The notes: a model not told the origin generated them from the letters alone. A stretch of 64,000 nt of DNA from Limnohabitans sp. B9-3 (GCF_002778325.1 NZ_NESI01000003.1:310001-374000); one strand, 5' to 3'. Positions 1-9,212 are shown, numbered from the stretch's first letter. A program made the numbers and translations.

Positions 1-884
1 AACAAGCTGCCAAAGATGGCGGGGCTGATGGCCGACCAGTCGAGCGCACACGCATCCAGCAGCGCTTCGCGCATGGCGGTGCTGAAGTCGGCCATGGGCA
101 AGGTTTCTTCAAACAGTTTGCCATTGATGTACGCAAACTTAGCTAGCTGTTCGTCGATGTGTTTGTTGCGGCTGGCTTCGTGCGTGTTGAGCACTTGAAA
201 GAGCTGGCTCAAGCGCGGCCCTAGGTCAGAGCCATCGGGCGCGGTGCGTTCTTCTACAAAGTCACGAAACGATTGCGCGGGCTGGAAGATACCTGTGTCG
301 TCGGCAAATAAGCAAAACAGCAAGCGCACCAGCAGCACCTCTAACGCGTGGCCTTCGTAGCCGCTGGCCTTGAGGGCGTCGTGCAATCGGCCTAACGCCA
401 AAGCCGCTTTGATGTTGACGGGATCTTCGGCCCGAATGTCTTGCACCTTGTAGCCCGCCAACAGGCCAAACAGCTTGACGTGTTTGTGCAGGTGCTGAAG
501 CTCAAACTCCACGGTTTCGCCGGTGGCCAAGATGCGCACGCGAAAGCGGGCAAAGTCACACACCACCACCAGTTGGGGCAGGTCGCGCTCGGGCAGGTTG
601 TGCAGGTAGCCCACGGCTTGGGCTACTGCATCGTCGAGGTTTTTGCCGCGTGACTTGTGCTCCACCAACAGCACGCCCGGCCAAAACAAATCGACAAAGC
701 CTTGAGCACCGCCCAGCTTTTTGACGTTCAGCTCAAAGGTGGCAACGCGTTTGTCGGTGATGCCAAAGATTTCAAAGAAGGCAATCCAGAAGGGTTTGGC
801 TTCGCTGTCTTCGTTAGTTGCGTCGGCCCAGGTTTTGCTGAAAAGCAATGCTCTAGATTTAATCTCGTTCCAATTAAGACCCAT
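1..884 (-). CDS. MmeI-like type IIL restriction-modification protein, N-terminal part (cut by window edge)
   Basis: The minus-strand reading frame is open from an ATG at 884 to the window edge, giving about 294 residues with no stop. The N-terminus (MGLNWNEIKSRALLFSKTW) and the following block resemble MmeI, whose single chain carries nuclease, helical, adenine-methyltransferase and target-recognition domains. The PD-(D/E)xK nuclease signature appears intact: Asp65 in GFVDLFWPG, then Glu75-x-Lys77 in VEHKS, with the same nine-residue gap I recall for MmeI. Residues about 150-294 would be the helical linker. Methyltransferase and recognition domains lie outside the window. The family call is by recognition, not alignment, but the motif spacing is good. 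No separate methylase or endonuclease partner is visible, as expected for a single-chain enzyme. Confidence 0.8.
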   Translation of the reverse strand, partial: MGLNWNEIKSRALLFSKTWADATNEDSEAKPFWIAFFEIFGITDKRVATFELNVKKLGGAQGFVDLFWPGVLLVEHKSRGKNLDDAVAQAVGYLHNLPERDLPQLVVVCDFARFRVRILATGETVEFELQHLHKHVKLFGLLAGYKVQDIRAEDPVNIKAALALGRLHDALKASGYEGHALEVLLVRLLFCLFADDTGIFQPAQSFRDFVEERTAPDGSDLGPRLSQLFQVLNTHEASRNKHIDEQLAKFAYINGKLFEETLPMADFSTAMREALLDACALDWSAISPAIFGSL

Positions 885-1078
885 TTAGTGCTCATTTAAA
901 GAGCCTGAATAGTAATGGAAAGTTCTCTATTTTTTGGTTGAGGTAGCTCTAGAGGAGTAACTAAAGTGCCTATGCGCGGTCCGCCAGCTGACACATTACT
1001 TGGCTAGCCAATGGGTCAATCTCGAATCAGCTGGAATACTTCCCAAAGAGGGTCAAACATCGCGTCCCAATGGCCCAA

Positions 1079-1115
1079 GAAAAAATGCCAGTCAGTTGTT
1101 TAACTGACTGGCATT
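1079..1115 (-). terminator. Intrinsic terminator of the hydantoinase/Bug operon
   Basis: A perfect 14-bp stem (arms 1084-1097 and 1102-1115, loop of 4) is followed on the minus strand by a run of five T. It sits about 50 bases past the stop of the Bug gene, so it should end the minus-strand operon that starts near 7294. Confidence 0.85.
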
Positions 1116-1164
1116 AGCTGCATAGCTGGCTTTTTCATGCCTGCATCTGAATTGCGAATGTTGC

Positions 1165-2133
1165 TTACTCAGGTTTAAAGCCTGCGCCCTTTAACAATTC
1201 TGCGTTTTCGGTGATGTACTTTCCTGTGTACTTCTTGAATTCATCGACTGACTCTACGACGGGCTCAATGCCGAGCTGTTCGAAAGCGCCTGATTTAGTG
1301 AGTTGACGAACTGCTTCGTTGGCTGCTTTATTTAAAAATTGAACGCGGTCATCAGGCGTAGCTTTGGGCGCCCAGATCCCGTACCAAGATTCGGTGACAA
1401 ATTTTGGATAACCACTTTCAGAGGCGGTGGGCACATTGGGCATCACAGAACTTCGGTTTGCAGAGGTGACGATGATGGGTTTCACCTTGCCTGCTTTAGC
1501 CATGGATTGCAGCGAAATGATGGAGTCAATCAAGATTTGTGAATGTCCGCCAGCAACATCGGTCAGTGCAGGCGCTGTGCCTTTGTAGGCGGTCATTGTC
1601 AGATTCAGATTTCCTTCTTTGGCAAACATCAACGTGGCCAAATGACTGGCTGCACCTAAGGCGGGCAAACCAGCTGTCCACTTGTCTGGATTTTGCTTGG
1701 CCGCATCCATCACTTCTTTCAGTTTCGTTTGTGGCAACGTCGGTGCAATCACCATCAGCAATGGGGCTTCGCCCACACGTGCGACATATGAGAAATCAGT
1801 CAGCGGGTCATAGGGCGGGTTTGAAATGACCAGCCTTGTCAAAGCGTGTGTCGACGCTGAGAAAAGCAAAGTCTGACCGTCAGGTGTAGCAGTTTGAACA
1901 AACTTTGCGCCAATTGTGCCGCTGGCACCTGGTTTGTTCTCCACCACGATTGAAGCATTCAAATTTGATTGCATCTGCTTCGCAATCAATCGAGCGGCAT
2001 TGTCTACGCCACCACCAGCAGCAAATGGCACGATTAATTTAATCGTGCCATCTGGAAATTTTGTCTGCGCAGATGCAAATGCTGTTGCTGTCAGCAAAGC
2101 AATGGACAGTATTTTTTTTCTCAATGTAATCAT
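1165..2133 (-). CDS. Tripartite tricarboxylate transporter substrate-binding protein (Bug/TctC family)
   Basis: 322 residues, the usual Bug length. A Sec signal peptide spans about residues 1-22 (hydrophobic core SIALLTATAFASA, cleavage probably before QTKF). The mature protein starts with the family pattern PDGTIKLIVPFAAGGGVDNAARL, given here in two parts: IKLIVPFAAGG and DNAARL. Bug proteins bind carboxylates or amides in the periplasm for TctAB permeases. No TctA or TctB gene lies nearby, so this is an orphan binding protein, as is common in Burkholderiales. It is the last gene of an operon with hydantoinase subunits, so its ligand is probably a precursor of their substrate (inference). 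The family call is secure; the ligand is unknown. Confidence 0.92.
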   Translation of the reverse strand: MITLRKKILSIALLTATAFASAQTKFPDGTIKLIVPFAAGGGVDNAARLIAKQMQSNLNASIVVENKPGASGTIGAKFVQTATPDGQTLLFSASTHALTRLVISNPPYDPLTDFSYVARVGEAPLLMVIAPTLPQTKLKEVMDAAKQNPDKWTAGLPALGAASHLATLMFAKEGNLNLTMTAYKGTAPALTDVAGGHSQILIDSIISLQSMAKAGKVKPIIVTSANRSSVMPNVPTASESGYPKFVTESWYGIWAPKATPDDRVQFLNKAANEAVRQLTKSGAFEQLGIEPVVESVDEFKKYTGKYITENAELLKGAGFKPE

Positions 2134-2168
2134 GTTTGTCTCCAGTCAAATTTTGAACTCACACCAGC

Positions 2169-2576
2169 TTAATCTCTGTAAGCTTTGCGCCATGCGGAAG
2201 AGCCACCAAATAAAGGGGCCTCAGGCGCAGGGCCATGGAGCTTGACATATGACTCAATCGTTTTCGTCATACGTGGCAGCAACCAATTAGTCACAGATTC
2301 ACTCACGTCCGCATCATCTTCCAAGCGGCTCAAGATGTTTCGAATGGCTTTGTTTTGTGAAGCAATAGGGCCGGGTGCAAGCAAAAAAGCCACGACATCT
2401 GTCTGGCCTAGTCGTTCACTTTCCGCCCATAAATAGTCTGCGATGTCGAGCTCGAAATCTTCGAGCGTGACACTCATGCCACTCATCGTGCATGAGCATC
2501 CCATGGCAACGTGCTGACCTGACAACCGATTCCAAAGACCGGAGAGGTAAGCAGCTTGCTGTTGGGATGCCGTCAT
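2169..2576 (-). CDS. Small conserved-looking protein downstream of HyuB, function unknown
   Basis: About 135 residues if translation starts at the ATG at 2576; a TTG at 2594 would add six residues and overlap the hyuB stop. I do not recognise a family. The N-terminal half has a compact Cys/Met/His patch (HVAMGCSCTMSG) followed by an acidic helix (LEDFELDIADYLWAE), which could bind a metal, but this is only suggestive. The C-terminal half is predicted helical. There is no signal peptide, so it is probably cytoplasmic. Tight coupling to hyuB (gap of about 10 bases or an overlap) suggests an accessory subunit or assembly factor for the hydantoinase-like enzyme. Confidence 0.6.
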   Translation of the reverse strand: MTASQQQAAYLSGLWNRLSGQHVAMGCSCTMSGMSVTLEDFELDIADYLWAESERLGQTDVVAFLLAPGPIASQNKAIRNILSRLEDDADVSESVTNWLLPRMTKTIESYVKLHGPAPEAPLFGGSSAWRKAYRD

Positions 2577-2586
2577 TTCAAATAAC

Positions 2587-4347
2587 TCAGGCAAGGGCTT
2601 TGCTTCGTAATTGCTGCGTCTCAGATGGCTTCACTTCAAAGTTGTCATCCAAAACCACGCCGTAGAGTTTTTCAGCAGCTTCGCGACTGACATAGCCTTC
2701 GCGCGCGTCATGTGCTACTGCATCTGCATCACGTTTGAATGGGCTGCCAAAGCCACCGCCACCACCAGAAAGCATCTTGTAGGCATCGCCGCGTTCTAGA
2801 CGAACGTTGAAGATTTTGGCGTTGGGCAAATCTGAGCTCCACTCACCTTTGTGGCGAATGGCAATGCCATTGCCAGCGGCTTCTCCGCCGCCCTCTAAGC
2901 CCCAAGGTTTGCAATGCATGCGGTCGATTCGTGTGGTCACAGAGAACGGCGATAGCGCCTGCACCACCATTTCCGCGCCTAAGCCACCACGGAACTCTCC
3001 TGCGCCTGCGCTGTCTTCACGAATTTTGTAGCTTTCCACGAGTACAGGGTATTTGGCTTCGAGCTGCTCAGTTGGGCTGTTGTGCGTGTCGCCATCGTTG
3101 ATACACACCGTGACAGAGACGCCGTCTTCACGGGACTTGGCCCCCCAGCCACCGCCCAATGGACCAATGCCCACAATGAACAAGCGACCATCCTCAGGCG
3201 AGATGCCATGAATATTGGGGAACACCAAATCTGCATGGTGGCCAGCAATGGCGCGGTGAGGAATCGCTGGTGCGAGTGCTTTGAAAATGGTGTCGATCAC
3301 AGTCATTGGAAATGTCATCCACACACGCATGGGGTAGGGACGTTCAGCACTGATGACCGTACCCATCGGCATGATGACCTTCAGAGGTCGAAAGCTGCCG
3401 TCGTTGACGGGGTAGTCTGTCGGCGTGGTCAAACACTTGTAGGCGACTTGCGCACACGCAATACCTGTCGTGAAGCCAGAGTTGTAGAAACCCTTGACTT
3501 GCTTGCTGACATCCGATAAGTCGATTTCCATCTCATCACCCTTGACGGTGACTTTGACGCGAATCGGAATGCGCTTGCCAATTTCTAAACCGTCGTCATC
3601 CATGAAGGATTCAGCTTCATACACACCATCAGGAATGGTTAATGTGTTTTGACGAGCCAGTGCTTCAGATGCGTCCATGATCTGAAGAATGGACGCTTGT
3701 ATGTCTTGGTTGCCATAGCGTTGCACCAGTTCGAGGAATCGACGCTCACCTGTGGTGATGGCTGTGATCTGTGCACGCAAGTCGCCCAAAGCACGCTCGG
3801 GCATGCGAACGTTCATGGCAATGATGTCCAATAAGTCTTGGTTCACTTTGCCCGCAGATTGATACTTGACGATAGGAATCTGGATTCCTTCGGAGTAAAT
3901 ATCAGTTGTGATCTGACCCAAGCTGCCGCCCACATCTAACCAGTGCGCCATGCAACAGGTAAAGCCAATCAGCTCACCCTCATGGAACACAGGCATCGTG
4001 AATGTGAAGTGGTTCAAGTGGCTGCCTGTGGTGTAGGCATCATTGGTCACCAAGATATCGCCGGGATGGATGTTTTCATAACCAAAGTGACGAATCTTGG
4101 ACTTGACTGTTTCAGACATGCCGCGAATGAACATCGGCAATCCCAAACCGATCGAGACGGTATCCCCCTCCTTGGTGAATAGACCGACCGTGAAATCCAA
4201 CGCTTCATAAATGATGAGGTTGTATGCCGTGCGCATCAAATTAGTTTTCATCTCCTCAGTCACAGCAAACAAGCCGTTACGGATGATTTCCACAATGACT
4301 GGATCAACAGCCTGTGCATTTGCGTGTTGTACTTGTGTCGTGTTCAT
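2587..4347 (-). CDS. Hydantoinase B / oxoprolinase family protein (HyuB-like)
   Basis: 586 residues, the full length for a stand-alone B subunit. Family features include the N-terminal DPVIVEIIRNGLFAVTEEM, the central HHADLVFPNIHG block and the glycine-rich C-terminus KMLSGGGGGFGSPF. In this family the A subunit binds and hydrolyses ATP, and the B subunit helps open a cyclic amide (hydantoin, 5-oxoproline, N-methylhydantoin) or carboxylates a ketone. The start ATG overlaps the stop of the upstream A-subunit gene by four bases, so the two are translationally coupled. The substrate cannot be read from sequence. The neighbouring FAH-family hydrolase and Bug protein argue for a catabolic role. 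Confidence 0.92.
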   Translation of the reverse strand: MNTTQVQHANAQAVDPVIVEIIRNGLFAVTEEMKTNLMRTAYNLIIYEALDFTVGLFTKEGDTVSIGLGLPMFIRGMSETVKSKIRHFGYENIHPGDILVTNDAYTTGSHLNHFTFTMPVFHEGELIGFTCCMAHWLDVGGSLGQITTDIYSEGIQIPIVKYQSAGKVNQDLLDIIAMNVRMPERALGDLRAQITAITTGERRFLELVQRYGNQDIQASILQIMDASEALARQNTLTIPDGVYEAESFMDDDGLEIGKRIPIRVKVTVKGDEMEIDLSDVSKQVKGFYNSGFTTGIACAQVAYKCLTTPTDYPVNDGSFRPLKVIMPMGTVISAERPYPMRVWMTFPMTVIDTIFKALAPAIPHRAIAGHHADLVFPNIHGISPEDGRLFIVGIGPLGGGWGAKSREDGVSVTVCINDGDTHNSPTEQLEAKYPVLVESYKIREDSAGAGEFRGGLGAEMVVQALSPFSVTTRIDRMHCKPWGLEGGGEAAGNGIAIRHKGEWSSDLPNAKIFNVRLERGDAYKMLSGGGGGFGSPFKRDADAVAHDAREGYVSREAAEKLYGVVLDDNFEVKPSETQQLRSKALA

Positions 4348-6428
4348 GAGCGATCACTTCCGATGGAAATTTGAAGGTTGCCGTATAGATCAACTTTGAC
4401 GCTATCGCCTGGTTGAACGACGGTGGTGGATGCGTGCTCTTCCACCAGCGCTGGGCCGTGAAACTCATTGCCGCTCTTGAGCAAATCGCGTCGATACACG
4501 GCCGTGTCAACAAACTGACCTGCACTGCGGAAATAGACGGGCTTGTGCGCACGCAAAGCTTTCGCATCGGGAGCGGCTTGACCTGATTCCACGACGTTGC
4601 GAGGTGGTTTTTTCATACGTCCTAAAACGGTGACGCGCAAGCTGACAATATCCGCTGCTTCTTTGGGGGCAGAGGTTCCGTAGCGAACTTTGTGAACTTC
4701 GTCAAAATGATTTTTGATCGCCGCACGGTCTTTGCTGAAAAAAAACTCGTGAGGCAAGTCGACTGTCACCGCATGCTCTTGGCCGACATAACGCATGTCT
4801 GCAGCACGCTCAAAGGTAATTTCTTCTGGACGAATTTGTGAAGCGCCAATTGCTGCACGGCCTTCGTCTTCCATCTCTTTGTAGTAGGTCTCGATCTCAT
4901 CAAATGACAAGCTGTCTAAGCGGCGGAACACAGAGCGGACATAGTCATAGCGCAAGTCGCTGAACAACATCCCATAGGCGGAGAAATAACCAGGCGCATG
5001 TGGAATCAAAACCTTGCGGATACCAATTTCACGCGCAATGGCAGAGGCGTGCAGTGGGCCTGCACCGCCATACACCACCATGGTGAAACTGCCAGCATCA
5101 AGACCTCGCTCTGTCGTTACAGCTTTAACAGCATGAGACATTTGTGTCACAGCGATACGCAAAATACCATCGGCAGCCTTGGTGGCATCTAAGCCCAAAG
5201 GTTTGGCGATCTTGTCTTCCATGGCTTGCTTAGCGCGGTCCAAGTACAACGGCATTTCGCCGCCGAGGAAGTTGTGCTCATCCAACCGACCCAAAATCAA
5301 GTTGGCATCTGTCACGGTTGGCTCAGTGCCATCGCGACCGTAGCAAACGGGGCCTGGCATGCTGCCCGCAGATCGGGGACCGACGCGCAGTGAGTTACCC
5401 AGCTCAACGCGGGCGATAGAACCACCGCCCGTGCCAACTTCAAAAATGTCCATCATTGGGATCTGAATAGGCAAAGCCTTCTCATACCCACCGATGAGCG
5501 CACTACCTGTCGTCAGTGGACGACCTTCACTGATGACACCGGCTTTCGCAGTTGTTCCACCCATGTCAAAGGCAATGGAATCTGGCATCCCAAGTTGCGC
5601 GCAAATCGCTTGCGCACCAATCACGCCTGCAGCAGGGCCAGACTCCAGCATGCGCACGCAATCGCGGCGAGCATGCTCTACAGGGAACAATCCACCAGTG
5701 GATTGAACGGCATAAAAGTCACCTTCAAACCCTTTGTCGCTCAAGTGATGCTCTAGCTCACCGAGATACTCTGATACACGGGGGCCGACATATGAATTTG
5801 CTACGGCAGTCGATACGCGCTCAAACTCGCGGTACTCCTGCGATAACTCGTGCGATGCCGTCACAAACGCACCAGGAATTTCCTCTTGCAAAATGGCCTT
5901 GACGCGACGCTCGTGGTCTGGATTACGGTAAGAATGCAGCAACAGCACAGCAACTGCTTCAATCTGTTTCGCTTTCAGTTCTCGTGCAAGTCCACGCACA
6001 GCTTCTTCATCTAATGGCTTGTGCAAGGAACCATCTGCACGCAAACGCTCTGACACTTCATAACGCAATGAGCGCGGAACCAGTGGCTCATGCTTTGAAA
6101 AGAACAGGTTGTAGGCGTCTGGTCGATTCACGCGGCCAATTTCATAAATGTCGCGAAAGCCTTCTGTGATTAGCAAAGCGGTTTTTGCACCGTTACGCTC
6201 AAGCAAGGTATTTATCACAATGGTTGAGCCGTGCAAGAACAGATAACCATTACTCAAATCAATGCCAGCACCATCTAAGGTATTTTGAATACCTGTGACC
6301 AGTTCGCCATGGGTTGAGAGTGCTTTACCGAATGAAATTGCACCTGTTGACTCGTCAAAGCAAGCCATATCTGTGAATGTGCCGCCGATGTCGACGGCAA
6401 TTCGTAAAGAGTTTTTTGAACCAGACAT
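4344..6428 (-). CDS. Hydantoinase/oxoprolinase family protein, A subunit (HyuA-like)
   Basis: 694 residues, normal for the A subunit. It shows the acetate-kinase/actin-like nucleotide-binding blocks: VDIGGTFTDMACFDE at about residues 11-25, GSTIVINTLLERNGAK near 67-82, and FDMGGTTAKAGVI near 288-300. The ATP-binding subunit acts with the HyuB partner encoded directly downstream (4-base overlap). It starts 12 bases after the FAH-family gene stop in the same operon. Alternatives within the family are 5-oxoprolinase, N-methylhydantoinase and acetone or acetophenone carboxylase. The absence of a gamma-type carboxylase subunit makes a ring-opening amidase more likely, but this is inference. Confidence 0.92.
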   Translation of the reverse strand: MSGSKNSLRIAVDIGGTFTDMACFDESTGAISFGKALSTHGELVTGIQNTLDGAGIDLSNGYLFLHGSTIVINTLLERNGAKTALLITEGFRDIYEIGRVNRPDAYNLFFSKHEPLVPRSLRYEVSERLRADGSLHKPLDEEAVRGLARELKAKQIEAVAVLLLHSYRNPDHERRVKAILQEEIPGAFVTASHELSQEYREFERVSTAVANSYVGPRVSEYLGELEHHLSDKGFEGDFYAVQSTGGLFPVEHARRDCVRMLESGPAAGVIGAQAICAQLGMPDSIAFDMGGTTAKAGVISEGRPLTTGSALIGGYEKALPIQIPMMDIFEVGTGGGSIARVELGNSLRVGPRSAGSMPGPVCYGRDGTEPTVTDANLILGRLDEHNFLGGEMPLYLDRAKQAMEDKIAKPLGLDATKAADGILRIAVTQMSHAVKAVTTERGLDAGSFTMVVYGGAGPLHASAIAREIGIRKVLIPHAPGYFSAYGMLFSDLRYDYVRSVFRRLDSLSFDEIETYYKEMEDEGRAAIGASQIRPEEITFERAADMRYVGQEHAVTVDLPHEFFFSKDRAAIKNHFDEVHKVRYGTSAPKEAADIVSLRVTVLGRMKKPPRNVVESGQAAPDAKALRAHKPVYFRSAGQFVDTAVYRRDLLKSGNEFHGPALVEEHASTTVVQPGDSVKVDLYGNLQISIGSDRS

Positions 6429-6439
6429 TGGTGATTCCT

Positions 6440-7294
6440 TTAAGCGGCGTTTGAAACTACGTTGCGTAGGGTGCCTAAGCCAGTGATTTCTACTTCAATC
6501 ACATCACCTGCTTTCATGTAGAGAGGAGGTTCGCGACGATCGCCCACACCACCAGGTGTCCCTGTGGCAATGACATCACCGGGCGAGAGGTTCGTAAATC
6601 CAGATAGGTATTCGATGATCACGGGCAAGGTGTAAATCAAGTCAGCTACGGATGCATGCTGCATAACTTCACCGTTGAGCCGAGACTCCAAGGTGAGCTT
6701 GTTAACGTCGGGAATTTCTTTGCTGGTGGCCATGAAAGGGCCCAGTGGGCCTGTCAATGGAAAGTTTTTACCGGGAATCCATTGGTGTGTGTGACGCTGC
6801 CAATCGCGTGCTGTGCCATCGTTGAAGCAGGCGTAGCCAGCAATGTGATCAAACGCTTGTGCTTGGGTGATGTTGCGACCACCTTTGCCAATGATGACGG
6901 CCAATTCACCTTCAAAGTCAAAGCGCTGAGTTTCTTTGGGGCAGGGTAATGGTGCATTGTGGGCTGTCAGGCTATCTGCAAAGCGCGTGAAGATAGACGG
7001 ATATTCGCTGTCTGTCCGCTTAGTTTCGGCCACGTGAGATTTGTAGTTCAAACCGATGCAGAAAATTTTGCTTGGATTAGGAATTACCGGCAATAGATGC
7101 GCTTGCGATGCAGTCACAGCTTTGCCGATTTGGCGAATTAAGGCTTCACATTCATCGAGTTTTTTAGCGGCAATGACGGATTTCAAATCTGGATATTCAA
7201 CTTGAAATGCTTGGGGGACTTGTATCCAGTTGCCCTCATCCTTCCAGAGACCGTAGGACTGTTGACCGGCAATTTCAAAACTGACAAAGCTCAT
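6440..7294 (-). CDS. Fumarylacetoacetate hydrolase (FAH) family protein
   Basis: 284 residues from the ATG at 7294, chosen over an upstream start because GAAGGA sits six bases before it. The FAH catalytic domain covers about residues 75-280: FCIGLNYKSHVAE, the metal-ligand block FEGELAVIIGKGG, FNDGTARDWQ and the C-terminal TGTPGGVGDRREPPLYMK. Family members cleave or decarboxylate 1,3-diketo or oxo acids with Mg2+ or Mn2+, for example fumarylpyruvate hydrolase or oxaloacetate decarboxylase. The N-terminal domain (MSFVSFEIAGQQSYGLW) is the usual short FAH leader domain. It is the first gene of the hydantoinase operon and is divergent from the LysR gene at 7433. The exact reaction is unknown. 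Confidence 0.9.
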   Translation of the reverse strand: MSFVSFEIAGQQSYGLWKDEGNWIQVPQAFQVEYPDLKSVIAAKKLDECEALIRQIGKAVTASQAHLLPVIPNPSKIFCIGLNYKSHVAETKRTDSEYPSIFTRFADSLTAHNAPLPCPKETQRFDFEGELAVIIGKGGRNITQAQAFDHIAGYACFNDGTARDWQRHTHQWIPGKNFPLTGPLGPFMATSKEIPDVNKLTLESRLNGEVMQHASVADLIYTLPVIIEYLSGFTNLSPGDVIATGTPGGVGDRREPPLYMKAGDVIEVEITGLGTLRNVVSNAA

Positions 7295-7314
7295 TATTTT
7301 TCCTTCGATATATG

Positions 7315-7331
7315 GCACCGACCATCGGTGC
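7315..7331. promoter_or_regulatory. Inverted repeat in the divergent FAH/LysR promoter region (upstream arm)
   Basis: A perfect GCACCGA-CCA-TCGGTGC dyad lies about 20 bases upstream of the FAH start codon. It could be a repressor or activator half of the LysR binding region, or a small hairpin in the 5' leader of the operon. Confidence 0.4.
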
Positions 7332-7400
7332 TTCTGAACAATGAGCGCGAGTTTATGGATGGACACACCATCTGCATAGAATGAATTCAGAGATTTCAGA

Positions 7401-7418
7401 TATGCCTAAAACGGCATA
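7401..7418. promoter_or_regulatory. Candidate LysR-type operator
   Basis: The dyad TATGCC-TAAAAC-GGCATA lies 15 bases upstream of the LysR start and inside the 138-base divergent intergenic region. Its T-N12-A core is close to the T-N11-A LysR box. It probably serves autoregulation and activation of the divergent operon. Confidence 0.5.
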
Positions 7419-7432
7419 ACGAAGAGGTGACT

Positions 7433-8377
7433 ATGCAAATTAATGATTTACGACTATTTATCGAGGTCGCTGAGCTTGGTAGCTTTACGAAGGTTGCGTT
7501 GCAAAGAAACACCGTTCAATCGCACATCAGCAGACAAATCAGTGATTTTGAGAAAACCTGTGGAGGTGCTCTGTTCAGACGAACGGGCCGAGGTGTTGTT
7601 TTGACAGAATTTGGCGAACATGTTCAGCAGCGTGTGCGAGGGTGGCTCAAAGACAGCGATGAACTTTTTTCCGACATACGTCAAACGTCCAAATTACCAA
7701 TGGGAGAAGTGAGGATTGGCGTTCTTCCCTCGGCCGCACATCCTTTGATGACGCATATCTTCAAGCGTTTGCACCATGAGTATCCAAAGATCAAACTGAA
7801 TATTCGTGAGGGCCAGGGCAGCGAATTAGATGCTCTGTTAGATACCGGAGCGGTTGATATGGCGATCTTGTTTCGTTATGAAAAACCAACGGGAAGCGAT
7901 GAAACACTTTTGTCCACGGCTAATACATACCTTGTTTCGTGCCCAGGTCTTTCATTGACCTACCCAGATACCGTTGACTTCAAACGTCTTGAAGGGCTAC
8001 CACTGGTTTTACCAAGACGCCCTTCGCATTGGCGATCGATCTTGGATGAAACAGCAAAAAGCAAGGGGTTCAGTTTGCTTGCTGAAGTTGAGGCTGATTC
8101 TTTGCGCGTGCAAAAGGAAATCATCGCAGCTAACCAGCATATGTATGCTTTGCTTGGTCCATTCTCTGTTGACGATGAGCTACGTACTGGAAAATTGCAA
8201 GCTGCAAAGGTCATCGCTCCAGACCTCAAGCGCTATGTCACGCTTGCCCATCCAAAACAAGGACATTTCACACAAGCCAGTCGAATAGTTTCTCAGCTCA
8301 TCAAAGAAACGGTGGGAGGGTGGAAGGGGCAATTGATCAGCCTAACGGGTCCAGGGTCTGCGGGCACTTCACGCTGA
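7433..8377 (+). CDS. LysR-family transcriptional regulator, divergent from the hydantoinase operon
   Basis: About 314 residues from the ATG at 7433, preceded by GAGG at a good distance; a GTG six bases upstream is also in frame. The winged HTH covers residues about 1-60 (INDLRLFIEVAELGSFTKVA, then the recognition helix HISRQISDFEKTCG). The effector-binding domain follows from about 90 to 300. Divergent placement against the FAH-hyuAB-Bug operon is the classic LysR arrangement, so it likely senses the substrate or an intermediate of that pathway. Its 3' end overlaps the convergent apaH gene by about 40 bases, so neither gene can have a separate terminator there. Confidence 0.93.
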   Translation: MQINDLRLFIEVAELGSFTKVALQRNTVQSHISRQISDFEKTCGGALFRRTGRGVVLTEFGEHVQQRVRGWLKDSDELFSDIRQTSKLPMGEVRIGVLPSAAHPLMTHIFKRLHHEYPKIKLNIREGQGSELDALLDTGAVDMAILFRYEKPTGSDETLLSTANTYLVSCPGLSLTYPDTVDFKRLEGLPLVLPRRPSHWRSILDETAKSKGFSLLAEVEADSLRVQKEIIAANQHMYALLGPFSVDDELRTGKLQAAKVIAPDLKRYVTLAHPKQGHFTQASRIVSQLIKETVGGWKGQLISLTGPGSAGTSR

Positions 8378-9194
8378 TCCGCTGCCACGAAGGCGCATCG
8401 CTCACGTTCAGCAGCGTGTCTTTGGCTTCTAGCTTGGCCGCACTCAAACATCCACCCCACACACAGCCATCGTCCAAGCACACCACCTCTGGGCGGCTGG
8501 CCGAGCCCATGGTGGACCAATGGCCAAAGGCGATGCGCACATCAGCTGTCAATCGGCCGGGCACATCAAACCAAGGCATCAAGTGCGCGGGCGCTTTGTC
8601 TGCGCTTTCTTTCACGCTGAAGTCCATCGCTCCCAGTGCATCACAAAAGCGCAAGCGGGTGAGGGCGTTGACGATCACGCGCAAGCGGTCTGCACCCTCT
8701 AGGTCATCACGCCACACATTGGGCAGACCGCCATACATCTGCGGCATGAACTGCACCCAGTCATCGCTGCGCAGCACGGCTTCGACTTCGCCCGCCAGCG
8801 CCATGGTCTGCGCCGCTGTCCATTGCGGCAGCACGCCCGCATGCACCATCAGCACGTTGCCCACATGTAGGCCCAAGTGTTGGTGGCGCAGCCAGTGCAA
8901 CAGCTCGGCGTTGTCGGGCGCGGTCAAGATGTCTTGGATGGTGTCTTGCTTGTTGGGTTGGCGCACGCCACGTGAGACGGCGAGTAAATGCAAATCGTGG
9001 TTGCCCAGCAAACATTGGGCACTGCTGCCGTAGCCTATCAAGCGGCGCAGCACGCCGACGTTGTTGGGGCCGCGGTTGACCAAGTCGCCCAGCACGTACA
9101 AAGTGTCACGGCTGGGTGAAAACGCGACATGTGCCAGCAAGCGCTCCAGGGCTTCATCGCAGCCTTGGATATCGCCAATTAAGTAAAGTGCCAT
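8337..9194 (-). CDS. apaH: Bis(5'-nucleosyl)-tetraphosphatase, symmetrical
   Basis: 285 residues, matching ApaH length. It has the metallophosphatase signature: GDIQGCDEALERLL at the N-terminus, GDLVNRGPNN near residue 37 and GNHDLHLLAV near 63. ApaH splits diadenosine tetraphosphate into two ADP and also removes Np4 caps from RNA, in the cytoplasm. The Gln in GDIQGC, where many phosphatases have His, is normal for ApaH. It lies 18 bases downstream of the hydratase gene on the same strand. Convergent overlap with the LysR gene is unusual but small. Confidence 0.95.
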   Translation of the reverse strand: MALYLIGDIQGCDEALERLLAHVAFSPSRDTLYVLGDLVNRGPNNVGVLRRLIGYGSSAQCLLGNHDLHLLAVSRGVRQPNKQDTIQDILTAPDNAELLHWLRHQHLGLHVGNVLMVHAGVLPQWTAAQTMALAGEVEAVLRSDDWVQFMPQMYGGLPNVWRDDLEGADRLRVIVNALTRLRFCDALGAMDFSVKESADKAPAHLMPWFDVPGRLTADVRIAFGHWSTMGSASRPEVVCLDDGCVWGGCLSAAKLEAKDTLLNVSDAPSWQRISVKCPQTLDPLG

Positions 9195-9212
9195 GGTTTT
9201 CGAGCGACTGTC

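Noticed and set aside
885..1083. Minus-strand peptide-like stretch (FLGHWDAMFDPLWEVFQLI) upstream of the MmeI-like gene
   Set aside because: It is only about 22 codons long, meets a stop, and needs a frame change to continue. It could be a gene relic, but there is not enough to call it.
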